From positions 1 through 64,000 of the forward strand of contig CAVSSK010000012.1 of NCBI GenBank assembly GCA_963730395.1: 64,000 bases of DNA, given 5' to 3'. The notes below the pieces were generated by a model. That model was given only the letters and a program-made list of their open reading frames with translations. It searched no databases and was not told where the DNA came from. The translations under genes and the position numbers were made by a program. The DNA comes from Bog-473 sp963730395. GTDB taxonomy: Bacteria > Actinomycetota > Acidimicrobiia > Acidimicrobiales > RAAP-2. Of this stretch, positions 46,496-56,682 are shown piece by piece; positions within the stretch are counted from its first letter, which is position 1, and the number at the start of each line of letters is the position of its first letter.

Positions 46496-46915
46496 TCAGA
46501 GCTCGTCGGAGGCAGCGTCACGCACGATGCGCTTGACCAGCGACTGCATCAGGGCCCACGCCACGTCGGGATGGTCCTGCACGAACGGTCGGAACTGCCA
46601 GGCGGCCAGCGCGTAGCACTCGAGGTCGGTGTCGGCCGTCACCTCGGCCATCCGGGTACCTTCGTCGATCAGCGCCACCTCGCCGAAGTGATCGCCCGCC
46701 TGCAGCGCCCTGACCCTGTCTCCCGCCACGGTCACCGAGGCAGATCCGCTGGCGATGATGAAGAAGCCGACGCCGGGCTTGCCCTTCTCGGTGATGACGG
46801 TCCCGGCCGGGAACGTTCGCTGTGTGAGCGCTGCGGCCAGCTGCTTGATGTCCTTCTTCGACAATTGGGAGAACAGCGGCGCGTTCTTGATTGCATCCTG
46901 GACGTCCATCACCAT
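46496..46915 (-). CDS. Cyclic-nucleotide-binding (Crp/cNMP) domain protein
   Basis: 139 aa, one cNMP-binding beta-roll: LAAALTQRTFPAGTVITEKG, FFIIASGSASVTVAGDRVRA, then GDHFGEVALIDEGTRMAEVT, where FGE-x-AL matches the phosphate-binding cassette but the key Arg is shifted. No DNA-binding HTH follows, so it is a sensor or partner, not a Crp regulator. ATG 46915 is the chosen start. It lies 47 bp downstream of the histidine kinase gene, probably the same operon. Confidence 0.78.
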   Translation of the reverse strand: MVMDVQDAIKNAPLFSQLSKKDIKQLAAALTQRTFPAGTVITEKGKPGVGFFIIASGSASVTVAGDRVRALQAGDHFGEVALIDEGTRMAEVTADTDLECYALAAWQFRPFVQDHPDVAWALMQSLVKRIVRDAASDEL

Positions 46916-46962
46916 CGAACCGTACACGTCGCGGGCTATCGGGCACACGAGCGCGCCCGGCC

Positions 46963-48394
46963 CTACGAGCGGACGACCTCCGGTACGGCACCCCGCCACG
47001 GCGCAAGGGTCACGACGAAACGCGAGCCCCCGTCGAAGGTGATCGGCGACTCGGCCCGCACCTCGCCACCCATGGCCGCCGCCAGCTCGGCCACGATCGC
47101 CAGACCGAGCCCCGAGCCCAGCCGACGGTTCGGTCCCCGGTCGGCCTGGTAGAAGCGCTCGAACACCCGTCCCAGGTCACCCTCCACGATGCCCGGTCCG
47201 TCGTCGTCGACCGTGATCACGCATGCTCCCGAGACGGGGTCGTTCGCCAGACTCACCGACACCGTGGTCCGGGCGAAGGTGATCGCGTTCTCGAGGAGGT
47301 TGGCCAGGAGCTGGGCCAGTCGGTCCGGGTCAGCGGCGACGGGGAGGCCGGCCCCCGTCGGCCCGACCGTTCCCCCGATTGGCGGCCCGTCGGATCCGGG
47401 AACGTCCAACACGATCTGCAATCCCGACTTGGCTGCCGCCGGGCGGAATCCCTCCGTCGTGGTCGCGACCACCTCCGCTGCGTCGATGGGTCGCATGGAG
47501 ATCGACATCTGCCGTGCTTCGAGCTTCGTCAGGTCGAGCAGATCGCCGACCAGTCGCTCCAGCCGGCGCGACTCGGCGATGATCACGTCCGCCGCGTGCG
47601 AGTCGTCCTCAATCGCCCCGTCATGAATGGCCTCGGCGAAGCCGCGAATGGACGTGAGCGGCGTGCGCAGGTCGTGCGAGACCGCCAGGAGGAGGTGGCG
47701 CTCCCTGGCGCGGCTGTCCTCGAGGCTCTGTGCCATGTCGTTGATGGAGCCGGCGAGCGAGGTGAACTCGGGGTAGTCGCCGTGGCGGACCGGCACACGG
47801 CTCGCGAGCTCGCCAGAGGCGATGCGTCCAGTCACTTCCATCGCCTCCACCAGTGGACGCGCCATGCGCCGGCTCATCTGCCAGGCCACTGCGGCGGCCA
47901 CCAGCAGCGCCGCGCCCCCGGCGAGGATGAAGTAGCCCCAGCTGGGCCCCAATCCGCTGACATCGCGGGTCAGGAGGATGGCGAGCGTGCCGCCCAGACC
48001 CAGGCGCAGCCGCTCGGTCTCCGACAGGTTGATCGGTGATACGGCGAAGACCAGGTTGCCCGTGCGGCCCGACGTCGTCTGACCCGACTGCACGGCTCCT
48101 ACGTCGATGTCCTCGCGCGCTCAGCCCGTTGGGCAACGGTGTCACGACGTTTCCCGCCTGGTCGATCCTGATGATCTCGGCGTTCTCGAGCTTGAGCGTG
48201 GCCTGGACGACGCGCAGGACTTTGACCGAGCGCGTCCCGGTGTCGGACGACGTCAGTGAGTTGGCCTCCGACACCAGCTGCTGCTGCGCCTGGTTGCGCG
48301 CTGCATTACGCGTCAGGATGAGGCTGCCGACTCCGGCGATCACGAGGACGGCGGCGACCAGGCCCACCATGGCCAGCATCAGACGGCGTCGCAT
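46963..48394 (-). CDS. Membrane sensor histidine kinase (HAMP-HisKA-HATPase), frameshifted
   Basis: About 476 aa. N-terminal membrane helix (RRLMLAMVGLVAAVLVIAGV), external sensor region, second helix (YFILAGGAALLVAAAVAWQM), HAMP linker, HisKA with His in LLLAVSHDLRTPLTSIRGFA, and HATPase boxes N (LLANLLENAITFA), G1 (ITVDDDGPGIV), F and G2 (LGSGLGLAIVAEL). The frame breaks near 48105, where LPNGLSA should continue EDIDVGAV. ATG 48394 is 3 bp after the regulator's stop. Classical two-component pair; signal unknown. Confidence 0.88.
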
Positions 48395-48397
48395 CGA

Positions 48398-49075
48398 TCA
48401 GCCGAACCGGTAGCCCACGCCCCACACGGTGGCGAGGGGGAGGTCGGACCCCAGCTTCTTACGCAGCTGGGCCACGTGGACGTCGACCGTACGCTCGTCG
48501 CCGTACCAGTCCGATCCCCACACGCCGTCGAGCAGCTGCTGGCGCGACAGGGCGAGGCCGAGGTTGTTGGCCAAGAAGGCCAGCAGGTCGAATTCGCGTG
48601 TCGTCAACGCCACGACGGCGCCGCGCTGACGCGCCTCACGGCGGCGCAGGTCGACCTCGAGGTCGCCCACGGCGACGATCTCCTGAGGCGCGGGGCCTTC
48701 GCGGGTCCGGCGCAGGATGGCGCGCACCCGCGCCACGAGCTCGCGGGGGGAGAACGGCTTGACCAGGTAATCGTCGGCGCCGAGCTCGAGCCCGAGGATG
48801 CGGTCCACCTCGTCGTCGCGTGCCGTGAGGAAGAGTACGGGCACGCTGCTGCGCGAGCGGATCTCGCGACAGACGTCAAAGCCGTCCCGCGTGCCCGGCA
48901 ACCCGACGTCGAGGATGACGATCCAAGGGTCTTCCTGTTTGAAGATCTCGAGGCCCTTCTCGCCGTCGGTCGCCAGCAGGACGCGGTAGCCCTCTCGCCG
49001 AAGGTAGAGGTCGACCAGGTCGGCGATGTGCGGGTCGTCCTCCACGACGACCACCGTTCCGTTCTCCGCGCTCAC
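48398..49075 (-). CDS. OmpR/PhoB-family response regulator
   Basis: 225 aa. Receiver: VVVVEDDPHIADLVDLYLRR, phospho-acceptor Asp in IVILDVGLPGTRDGFDV, Thr in FLTARD and Lys in DYLVKPFSPREL. C-terminal winged helix: ALTTREFDLLAFLANNLGLA, then RTVDVHVAQLRKKLGSDL and TVWGVGYRFG. First gene of the leftward operon with histidine kinase and cNMP-domain protein. Confidence 0.93.
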   Translation of the reverse strand: MSAENGTVVVVEDDPHIADLVDLYLRREGYRVLLATDGEKGLEIFKQEDPWIVILDVGLPGTRDGFDVCREIRSRSSVPVLFLTARDDEVDRILGLELGADDYLVKPFSPRELVARVRAILRRTREGPAPQEIVAVGDLEVDLRRREARQRGAVVALTTREFDLLAFLANNLGLALSRQQLLDGVWGSDWYGDERTVDVHVAQLRKKLGSDLPLATVWGVGYRFG

Positions 49076-49636
49076 CTACCTAGCCTGGCACCTCCGCCAC
49101 CCCGAATTGCCGGATTGTGGCCATCCATTACAGAACCCTCACGTTTGGCCAACACCCCCTTCACCAGATGCGCTCACCGTGAGCGCACAGGCCCTTCGAA
49201 GAGACCCGGACGAGACGTGCAGCCATGTCGAGCGCGCGCACGCATCTGGTCCGCCTCGCTGCCGCGGCCGTGGCGTGCGGCCAAGGGGCTCGGTGGAGGC
49301 CAGACGACCCTCGTGGCCTACCTGGGCACCGATGTCTCGCCGTTGCAACAGCTGAAGCAGAGGATCCGGGGAGATGCCACCGTGAGGCAGCGGCCCAGGA
49401 CTTCTCCACCATCTTCACGCAGCACCGGGTCTACGTCCTCGTTCTCCCGGCGTCCCGCCGACGCCGACGCCGACCGGACGACGAACACCGCGATCTCGAG
49501 GCTCTCGGCGGACTCATCCAAGGCGACCACCGTGCTCACCGACACCCCGATGCAACGGGATGAAGAGGGCGTCGCAGAGATCCACCGGCTCCTCAGGGTC
49601 AAGCCGGCCTGATCGGGCGCGTCCCTCGCCCGCCGA
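49076..49636. other. 561-bp gap without a confident gene
   Basis: Upstream of the response regulator and downstream of the aldehyde dehydrogenase. Plus-strand frames share protein-like patches (TLVAYLGTDVSPLQQLKQRI, then DFSTIFTQHRVYVLVLP, then TDTPMQRDEEGVAEIHRLLR) in three different frames, so a small frameshifted gene from about 49225 to 49612 is possible. I cannot assign it. Confidence 0.3.
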
Positions 49637-51082
49637 CTACGAGAGCAGCGACGCCGTGTTGATATTCAGCCCGTCGGCCGCCTTGGAGCGGTGCACGACC
49701 TGGAACTCGGAGAACTCGGCCAGGCCCCACGGGCCGTTCTCGACACCGATGCCACTCCACTTGAAGCCGCCGAAGGGCTGCTGTGGGGAGAGGGCGAGGT
49801 GCGTGTTGACCCAGGCGGTGCCGCACTCGAGCTGCGCCGCCACCGCCGCGGCGCGGTCGGTGTCCGCGCCCCACACGGATCCCGAGAGGCCGAAATGGGT
49901 GGCGTTGGCCCGGTCGATGGCGTCGCCCAGGTCCCGGTACGACACGACCGGTAGCGCCGGGCCGAACTGCTCCTCGTCGACGATCCTCGTCCCGTCGGAC
50001 AACCCGGCCAGGATGGTGGGCTCGAAAAAGTAGCCGGCCCGGTCCATGGCCTTCCCACCAGTCACCGCGGTGGCGCCGTTGGACAGTGCGTCGGCCACCA
50101 GCTCCTTGACCCTCTCGTACTGGGGCTCGTTGTTGATGGGCCCGAGCTTCACGCCCTCCTCGGTGCCCTCGCCCACCCTGATCGACCGGGCGTGCTGCGC
50201 CAGCCCCTCGATGACGTCGTCGTAGAGGGCCTCTGGGACGTACACACGCTTGATCGCAGAGCACACTTGTCCGTTGTTGTTGAACGCGCCGGCGAAGATG
50301 GCCGAGGCCACGACGGCCGGGTCGGCGTCGTCGAGCACGATGGCAGGGTCGTTGCCGCCGAGCTCGAGCGTGACGCGCTTGAGGTCGGGCGCCGCCGACA
50401 TGGCGACCTTCTTGCCCGTCTCGATCGAGCCGGTGAAGCTGACCTTGCGCGGCACCGGGTGCGAGGTCATCCAGGCGCCGAGCTCGTCACTGCCGCTCAC
50501 GATGTTGACGACGCCGGGTGGGAACACGTCGCGCAACAGCTCCCCGACCTTGAGGGTGGTCAGCGGCGTGTAGGGCGACGGCTTCAGCACCAGCGTGTTG
50601 CCGGCCAGCAGTGCGGGCGCGATCTTCCAAAAGGCGAGCGTCAGCGGGAAGTTCCACGGCGTGATGGCCGCGACGACGCCCAGGGGACGGCGCGCCAGCT
50701 CCACGTAGGCCTCGTCGTCGTCCTGGATGACCTGGGGCTGCATCTCGAGGTTGGCGAAGTACTGGCTCCAGATCGCCGCCGCAAAGACCTCGATCCCGGC
50801 GTCGCTCAGCGGCTTGCCCTGTTCGGCCGTGAGGACCGGAGCGAGCTCGGTCCCCGAGGCCAGCAGCACGTCGGCCGCCCGCAGCAGGACGGCACGCCGC
50901 GCCGCCTCGTCGGACTTCCAGTCGCGAGCCGCCTTTGCCGCGGCGTCGAAGGCGGCGTCGAGCTGCTGACGGGTGCACTCGGGTGCCTGGGCGAAGACCT
51001 CACCGGTGGCCGGGTTGCGGACGCCGAAGGTTCCCTCGGTCGGTGCGGCGTCCCCCGCGATGGTCATGACGAACTCGGACAT
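49637..51082 (-). CDS. Aldehyde dehydrogenase family protein
   Basis: 481 aa. ATG 51082 follows GAGGAGCGCC. NAD site and catalysis: TPWNFPLTLAFWKIAPALLA, FTGSIETGKKVAM, the general-base Glu in VTLELGGNDPAIVLDD and the nucleophile Cys in NNNGQVCSAIKRVYVP. The C-terminal part has EEQFGPALPVVSY. It oxidises aldehydes to acids with NAD(P); it resembles the succinate-semialdehyde/betaine-aldehyde branch, but the substrate is uncertain. It is divergent from the amine oxidase gene, which could supply aldehydes. Confidence 0.92.
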   Translation of the reverse strand: MSEFVMTIAGDAAPTEGTFGVRNPATGEVFAQAPECTRQQLDAAFDAAAKAARDWKSDEAARRAVLLRAADVLLASGTELAPVLTAEQGKPLSDAGIEVFAAAIWSQYFANLEMQPQVIQDDDEAYVELARRPLGVVAAITPWNFPLTLAFWKIAPALLAGNTLVLKPSPYTPLTTLKVGELLRDVFPPGVVNIVSGSDELGAWMTSHPVPRKVSFTGSIETGKKVAMSAAPDLKRVTLELGGNDPAIVLDDADPAVVASAIFAGAFNNNGQVCSAIKRVYVPEALYDDVIEGLAQHARSIRVGEGTEEGVKLGPINNEPQYERVKELVADALSNGATAVTGGKAMDRAGYFFEPTILAGLSDGTRIVDEEQFGPALPVVSYRDLGDAIDRANATHFGLSGSVWGADTDRAAAVAAQLECGTAWVNTHLALSPQQPFGGFKWSGIGVENGPWGLAEFSEFQVVHRSKAADGLNINTASLLS

Positions 51083-51238
51083 GGCGCTCCTCGACTCTTC
51101 GCGCGGGAACGGTTCCCCCACTCCCGCCCGGACAATTGTGCGCTCCGATCCTCCCACCGATCTGGCATCGGCTCAACGGGCAAAGGGGGACTACCCTCGC
51201 TGGGCACCGCCACAGGCACGGATGGGGGTGGTGACGTC

Positions 51239-52609
51239 ATGGTGACGGCGAGCGCACCGATGAGGGCCGACGTCTGCGTGGTCGGGGCCGGTCTGGCCGG
51301 TCTGACGGCGGCCCGCCGGCTCTCCCAAGCAGGCCGGTCGGTCGTGGTCCTCGAGGCGAGGGACCGCGTCGGCGGACGGGTCTGGACCCGGACCTCGGCG
51401 GAAGGGGTGCCGGTGGACATGGGTGGGTGCTTCGTCGGCCCCGGTCACGATCGCATGCACGCGTTGAGCAAGGAGATGGGTGTCAGCACCTTCAAGACCT
51501 TCGTCGACGGCGACAACGTGTTGGCCACCGGTGGAACAGTCCGCCGCTACCGGGGCGACATCCCACGCATCAGCCCAGTGGCATTGGTGAGCGCCGGACA
51601 GGCCATCGCCCGCATGAACGCCATGGCCAAGAAGGTCCCTGTCGACGCACCGTGGCAGGCTCCCCGTGCCGCCACCTGGGACGCGCAGTCGGTGCGGACA
51701 TGGCTGAGCCGGACGCGGGTGCCCAGCGTTCTCGCACGCGACCTCGTCGAGGCGACCGTGCGGGCGTGCTTCGCCTGTGACCTCTCCGAGGTGTCGTTGC
51801 TCAACTGGCTCTTCCTCGCCCGCTCCGCCGGGGGCGTCGAGTCCCTCATGAACATCGCCGGCGGCTACCAGGACTCCCAGTTCGAAGGCGGCGTCGGGCA
51901 GATACCCGACGCCATGGCGGCCGAGCTCGGTGACGCCGTCGTGCTCAGCGCGCCGGTCGGCGCCATCGTCCAGGACACCGACGGCGTGCAGGTCTCCAGC
52001 CCCGTCGCGACAGTGACGGCGCGCCGGGTCGTGCTGGCACTGCCTCGAGCACTCGCCGCCGGGATCCGATTCGGCCCCGCACTTCCCGGTGACCACGCGC
52101 TGCTCCTCCATCAGATCCCCGCTGGCACCGAGGTCAAGACGGTCGCGATCTACGACGAGCCGTTCTGGCGTGCCGACGGCATCTCGGGCGCGACCGTCGC
52201 CACCGACGACCTCATCGAGGTGACACTGGACACGACGCAACCCGGGCACGGGCATGGCGTCATCGGCACCTATGCGGCCGGCCCTCGGGCACGTGCCCTG
52301 TGGTCCATGGGTGAGGACGGACGCCGCATGGAGCTGCTGCGGATGCTGACGACACGGCTGGGGCCGAGAGCGGCCGAGCCGCTCGAGGTCGTCGAGGTCA
52401 ATTGGGCCGAGGAGCGCTGGACGCGCGGCTGCTCCATGGGTCATTTCCCGACGGGAGCCCTGACCCAGTACGGCCGGCGGCTGCGTGAGCCGGTCGGGCG
52501 CCTGCACTGGGCCGGCACCGAGACGGCGTCGACGTCGTACGGGGCGATGGACGGCGCAGTGCGCTCGGGCGAGCGCGTGTGCGAGGAGATCCTGCAGGCC
52601 GAGACCTGA
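51239..52609 (+). CDS. Flavin monoamine oxidase family protein
   Basis: 456 aa. FAD-binding N-terminus ADVCVVGAGLAGLTAARRLS followed by VVVLEARDRVGGRVWT; the flavin-proximal C-terminal motif is RLHWAGTETASTSYGAMDGA. Long substrate domain as in putrescine/monoamine oxidases. It oxidises an amine to an aldehyde with H2O2 release. ATG 51239 is the first start after the preceding divergent gene. Pairing with the divergent aldehyde dehydrogenase suggests amine catabolism. Confidence 0.9.
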   Translation: MVTASAPMRADVCVVGAGLAGLTAARRLSQAGRSVVVLEARDRVGGRVWTRTSAEGVPVDMGGCFVGPGHDRMHALSKEMGVSTFKTFVDGDNVLATGGTVRRYRGDIPRISPVALVSAGQAIARMNAMAKKVPVDAPWQAPRAATWDAQSVRTWLSRTRVPSVLARDLVEATVRACFACDLSEVSLLNWLFLARSAGGVESLMNIAGGYQDSQFEGGVGQIPDAMAAELGDAVVLSAPVGAIVQDTDGVQVSSPVATVTARRVVLALPRALAAGIRFGPALPGDHALLLHQIPAGTEVKTVAIYDEPFWRADGISGATVATDDLIEVTLDTTQPGHGHGVIGTYAAGPRARALWSMGEDGRRMELLRMLTTRLGPRAAEPLEVVEVNWAEERWTRGCSMGHFPTGALTQYGRRLREPVGRLHWAGTETASTSYGAMDGAVRSGERVCEEILQAET

Positions 52610-52621
52610 TGCTCCCGCGGT

Positions 52622-53473
52622 CTACGGTCCCATCCCGTCGGGTCGCGGCCCGGGACCCGAGCCCACGCCCAGCTTCTCGCGGAAGAAGCTGAGCGTCTGG
52701 TCGAGCGCGGCCCGCGTCGGCGAGCCCTCCTTGTCGATCAGGTGCTCCGTCAGCACGGAGTGGGCGTTCTTCGGGTGCCCGTAGGGGTTCCCCGGCGCCG
52801 AATCGATCTCGACCGCGATGAACGCGTCGCCCAACTCTCGGCGCAGGGTCTCGAAGCGCTCCTCGAAGCAGAAGGGATCGTTGGTGAAGCGCAAACCCAA
52901 CAGACAGGTGCCCGCCGCGGTCCGCTCCCTCACCCGGGCCAGGTCCGCCTCGGAGATCCCGATGTCCGCCTTGAACTTCCTGGAGATCGGAAACGGGAGG
53001 GACGGCTGGCTGAGGACCGGGGCGAGCACGACGTCGTCGACCATCATGGCCAGCGCAAATCCGCCGGTGAAGCACATCCCCACCACGCCGACACCCGGCC
53101 CGCCGCAGCGCGCGTGCTCGGCGGCGGCCAGCTTGCGCAGCCATACGGTGACGGGGCTGGTCTTCTTCAGCGCGAATGCGGAGAACTCGCGCGAGACGCA
53201 GGCGGGCCCGATCGACTGCAGGGCGTACGCCCCCGACGCCGGGCGGCCGGGGTCGCCGAACAGGCTCGGCAGCACGGCGGTGCACCCTGCCGCCGCCACG
53301 CGCCGGCCGAACTCGGCCACCCGCGGCGTGATGCCCGGGATCTCGCTGATCACGATCACCGCGGGGCCCTCCCCGACGCGGTAGAGGTCGCGACGCTTGC
53401 CGTCGGCCTCGAACGACTCCTTGGTGAACCCCTCGAGTGCCGCCTGCCACCTGCCCTCATCGCCGGTCGCCAT
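52622..53473 (-). CDS. Dienelactone hydrolase family protein
   Basis: 283 aa alpha/beta hydrolase. The nucleophile elbow is Cys-centred, GMCFTGGFALAMM, as in dienelactone hydrolases; the oxyanion strand AVIVISEIPGITPRVAEFGR precedes it. A late His is in YGHPKNAHSVLTEHLI. ATG 53473. It hydrolyses dienelactones or related esters. Convergent with the amine oxidase and divergent from the thiolase-like gene. Confidence 0.85.
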   Translation of the reverse strand: MATGDEGRWQAALEGFTKESFEADGKRRDLYRVGEGPAVIVISEIPGITPRVAEFGRRVAAAGCTAVLPSLFGDPGRPASGAYALQSIGPACVSREFSAFALKKTSPVTVWLRKLAAAEHARCGGPGVGVVGMCFTGGFALAMMVDDVVLAPVLSQPSLPFPISRKFKADIGISEADLARVRERTAAGTCLLGLRFTNDPFCFEERFETLRRELGDAFIAVEIDSAPGNPYGHPKNAHSVLTEHLIDKEGSPTRAALDQTLSFFREKLGVGSGPGPRPDGMGP

Positions 53474-53499
53474 GGCACCGGACCGTAGCATCGACGGTC

Positions 53500-54975
53500 G
53501 TGGCCGGACCCACCCGCTCCCTCGCTGCGCGGCTGCCCGTCCTGGTCGGGCTCGGCACTGCGAGCGATGCCGCGCCCGTCGCCGATCTCATGACCGAGGC
53601 GGTGCGCTCCGCCGCCGCCGATGCCGGCGCCCTCGGACTGCTGCGCGCCGTCGACTGCGTCGCCGTGCCCCGTGGCTCGTGGTCCCTGACCGACCCGGCA
53701 CGGACGGTGGCCCGGCGCATCGGATCGCCCCGGGCCCGCACGCTCCACTTCGAAGTCGGCGTCTCGCAGCAGGAGGTCATCAACCACGCGCTGGCGGCCG
53801 TGTCGGACGGCCAGTACGAGACGATCGTCGTCGTCGGCGGCGAGGCGCGGCGCTGGGCCCGGCAGGGGGGCAACGAGACGGACGAGGAGGAGGAGCCACC
53901 CGACGAGGTCGTGAGCCGGCCTCCCGACTTCGTGGCACCGATTGAGCGGGCCGCCGGCATCGTCCTGCCCCCGGTGCAGCAGTACGCCCTCATTGAGAAC
54001 GCGCTGGCGGCGGCGGCGCACCTGACACCGGACGAGCAGCGTGACGAGATCGCTGCGCTGTGGGCGCGCTGCAACGCGGTCGCCCTCCTCAACCCCGAGG
54101 CAGCCTTCGCCGAGCCTCGCGACGCCGGCACCATCGCCACGCCCGGCCCGCGCAACCGCCCCCTGGCGTTCCCCTACAACGCGTGGCACGCCAGCCAGTG
54201 GACCGTGGACCAGTCGTCTGCTCTCATGATCTGCTCGGCCGAGCAGGCCCGTGCCGCCGGGGTCCCGCCCGACCGGTGGCTCTTCCCGCACGTGGCCCTG
54301 CACTGCTCGAGGGCGGTGACGCTCACCGCCCGGCGTCACCTCGCCGCCTGGCCCGCGATGGCCGTGCTCGGCCGCGCCGCCGAGCACCACCTCGGCCGGC
54401 CCATGGGCGCCATCGATCTGGCCGAGGTGTACTCGTGCTTCCCCTCCGCAGTGCGGGTCCAACAGCGCGAGCTCGGCCTCGACCCTGCCGGCACGCCCAC
54501 GCTCACCGGAGGCATGACCTTCGCCGGCGGCCCGTTCAACCATTTCGTGCTGCAGTCGCTCGTTGCGCTGGGCCGGCGGTTGCGCACCGGCGAGGGCGAG
54601 CTCGGCCTCGTGACGACCGTGTCGGGAATGCTCTCCAAGCCCGGCCTGGCGGTCTGGTCCGCCGACCCGCCTCCGGGGCCCACCGCCTGGCCCCTCCTGG
54701 CCGACCTGGCCCCCGAGGCGACGGCCGCCACCGAGGTCGTCCCGGTCGTCGACGTCGGGCCCCGGCGCCCCCTGGTGGCCACCGTGGCCTCCTTCACCGT
54801 GACCTACGGGGGCGCGGCAGGGCTCGAGCCGGTCCGCACGGTCATCGTGGCCGACCTGCCCGATGGGGTGCGCACCGCCGCCACCTGCGAAGATGCATAC
54901 ACCGCCCGCCTCGCCGTGGCCGAGGGCCTCATCGGGCGGGCGGTCGAGGTGAAGGACACGACATTCAGCCTGTGA
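53500..54975 (+). CDS. Thiolase-like (SCP2-type, acetyl-CoA acetyltransferase-related) protein
   Basis: 491 aa from GTG 53500. Thiolase fold landmarks: SQQEVINHALAAVSDGQYET in the dimer region, DLAEVYSCFPSAVRVQQREL, then the active-site His in MTFAGGPFNHFVLQSLVALG and a C-terminal TTVSGMLSKPGLAVWS. The N-terminal nucleophile Cys of true thiolases is not evident. A C-terminal OB-like domain (LVATVASFTVTYGG) follows. Members act in acyl-CoA or steroid side-chain metabolism. Its stop overlaps the CydD start (GTGA), an odd coupling. Confidence 0.78.
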   Translation: MAGPTRSLAARLPVLVGLGTASDAAPVADLMTEAVRSAAADAGALGLLRAVDCVAVPRGSWSLTDPARTVARRIGSPRARTLHFEVGVSQQEVINHALAAVSDGQYETIVVVGGEARRWARQGGNETDEEEEPPDEVVSRPPDFVAPIERAAGIVLPPVQQYALIENALAAAAHLTPDEQRDEIAALWARCNAVALLNPEAAFAEPRDAGTIATPGPRNRPLAFPYNAWHASQWTVDQSSALMICSAEQARAAGVPPDRWLFPHVALHCSRAVTLTARRHLAAWPAMAVLGRAAEHHLGRPMGAIDLAEVYSCFPSAVRVQQRELGLDPAGTPTLTGGMTFAGGPFNHFVLQSLVALGRRLRTGEGELGLVTTVSGMLSKPGLAVWSADPPPGPTAWPLLADLAPEATAATEVVPVVDVGPRRPLVATVASFTVTYGGAAGLEPVRTVIVADLPDGVRTAATCEDAYTARLAVAEGLIGRAVEVKDTTFSL

Positions 54976-56682
54976 GCGCACCACCCCCTCGCCCGGGCCG
55001 GCCCCGCCTGGTCGACCCGGAGCTGGCGGCCCGGGTCCCCGGTCTGCGGCGGATCGCGGGCATCGCACTCGCCGTGGCCGCGCTGAGCGCCGCCCTCGTC
55101 GTCGTGCAAGCCGTCGCGCTGGCCTACGTCGTGGAGCGATCCCTGCTGCACCACGCCCCATTAGGCGACGTGGCGGCCGCCATCGTTCTCGTCGGCCTGG
55201 CCATCCTGGCCCGGGCGGCCCTGCACGGCGCCGGCGACCTGGCGGCCCACGGCGCCGCCGATCGCGTCGTGTCCCGGCTCCGCGGCCAGCTGCTGCGTCA
55301 CGCCCTCACCCTCGGGCCGAGCTGGCTGGCCGGGGAGCGCCCGGGCGAGCTGTCGCTCACCGCGACACGCGGGCTGCGCTCGCTGCACACCTACTACGCG
55401 CGCTATCTCCCCCAGGCCGCGTCCGCCGCCGTCATCCCCGTCCTGCTGCTCGCGTGGGTCGCGACCCAGGACTGGCTCTCGTTCGTGGTCGTGATCGCGT
55501 TGGTGCTCGCGGTGCCGCTCACGATGATCTACTTCGGGCGCGAGGCGACGAAACGGTCGGAGCGCCAGTGGCGGCGCCTTGGCTCCCTGGCAGGCCGCTT
55601 CCTCCAGCTGGTGGAGGGACTGCCGACACTGCGCGCCTTTCGAGCGCGAGGACCAGGGGCGCCGCGAGGTGGCGGCGGCCACCGAGGGCGTGCGCACCGC
55701 CAGCCTGCGCACGCTCCGGGTCGCTTTCCTCTCGGCCCTCTCCATGGACATGATCGCCGGCTTCGGGGTGGGGTTCGTGGCGATGGTCCTCGGCTTGCGG
55801 CTCCTGTGGGGAGAGCTGAGCCTGCAGACGGCCATGGCCGTCCTTCTCGTGGCCCCTGAGATCTTCATCCCCTTGCGCCGCGCCGGCGCCGAATTCCACG
55901 CCAGCACCGAAGGGCAGGCGGCGGCGACACGCGTCCTCGAGGTGCTCCGCACGGCGGGGCCCACGGGGGCGGCCCCCGGTGCCGCGCCTGCGGCTGCCGC
56001 ACGCGCCGGCGGCGCTGTCCGACTCGACGTGGAGGACCTCCACGTCGACTACGAGCACCGTGACCGCCCTGCACTCACGTCCTTCTCCCTGCGCGCCGAA
56101 CCGGGCGCGCGGGTGGCACTGACCGGCCCCTCGGGATCGGGCAAGTCCACCGTGTTGGCGGTCCTCCTGCGCTTCGTCGAGCCGAGCGCGGGGACGTTGG
56201 CGATCGACGGCACTCCCTCCACCGCGCTGACCGCCGCCGAATGGAGGGGCCACCTCTCGTGGCTCCCGCAACGGCCTCACCTCTTCAACGTGTCGATGGC
56301 GGAGAACCTGCGGCTGGGGGCACCCGATGCTCCCGACGGCGACCTCCTGGACGTGCTCGCTGCGGTCGGTCTGTCCGAACTGCTGGGCAACCTGCCCGCC
56401 GGGCTCGGGACACCTCTCGGACATGACGGGCTCACGTTGAGCTCGGGCGAACGCCAGCGGGTGGCCCTGGCCCGTGCCCTGCTGTGCCCCGCCCCCATCC
56501 TCCTGCTCGACGAGCCGACCGCCTCCCTCGACCCGCCCACGGTCGCCCGCCTGGCGCCGGCGATCGCACCATGGATGGAGGGCCGCACGGTCGTGGTGGC
56601 GGCGCACGAGCCCGTGCTCCTCCCCCGCTTCGACACTGTGGTCACCCTGGCGGCCACCCACCCCCTGGTGGTCTCGTCGTGA
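54972..56682 (+). CDS. cydD: CydD subunit of the thiol exporter ABC transporter, frameshifted
   Basis: About 570 aa. Six-helix membrane domain (VVIALVLAVPLTMIYFGREA) followed by ATPase: Walker A LTGPSGSGKSTVLAVL, signature LSSGERQRVALARAL, Walker B ILLLDEPTASLD and the switch His in VVAAHEP. The frame breaks at a TTT (55638-55640); removing one T gives RAFEREDQGRREV. CydDC exports cysteine/glutathione, or handles heme, and is required for cytochrome bd assembly. GTG 54972 overlaps the thiolase stop. No cydAB in the window. Confidence 0.85.

Noticed and set aside
49225..49612. Confident small CDS in the gap between the response regulator and aldehyde dehydrogenase
   Set aside because: No single frame looks coding over its length and no domain is recognisable, so it is listed only as a possibility.
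50192..51238. N-terminal extension of the amine oxidase frame
   Set aside because: The frame is open upstream of 51239 but overlaps the aldehyde dehydrogenase gene antisense. The FAD motif begins right after ATG 51239.
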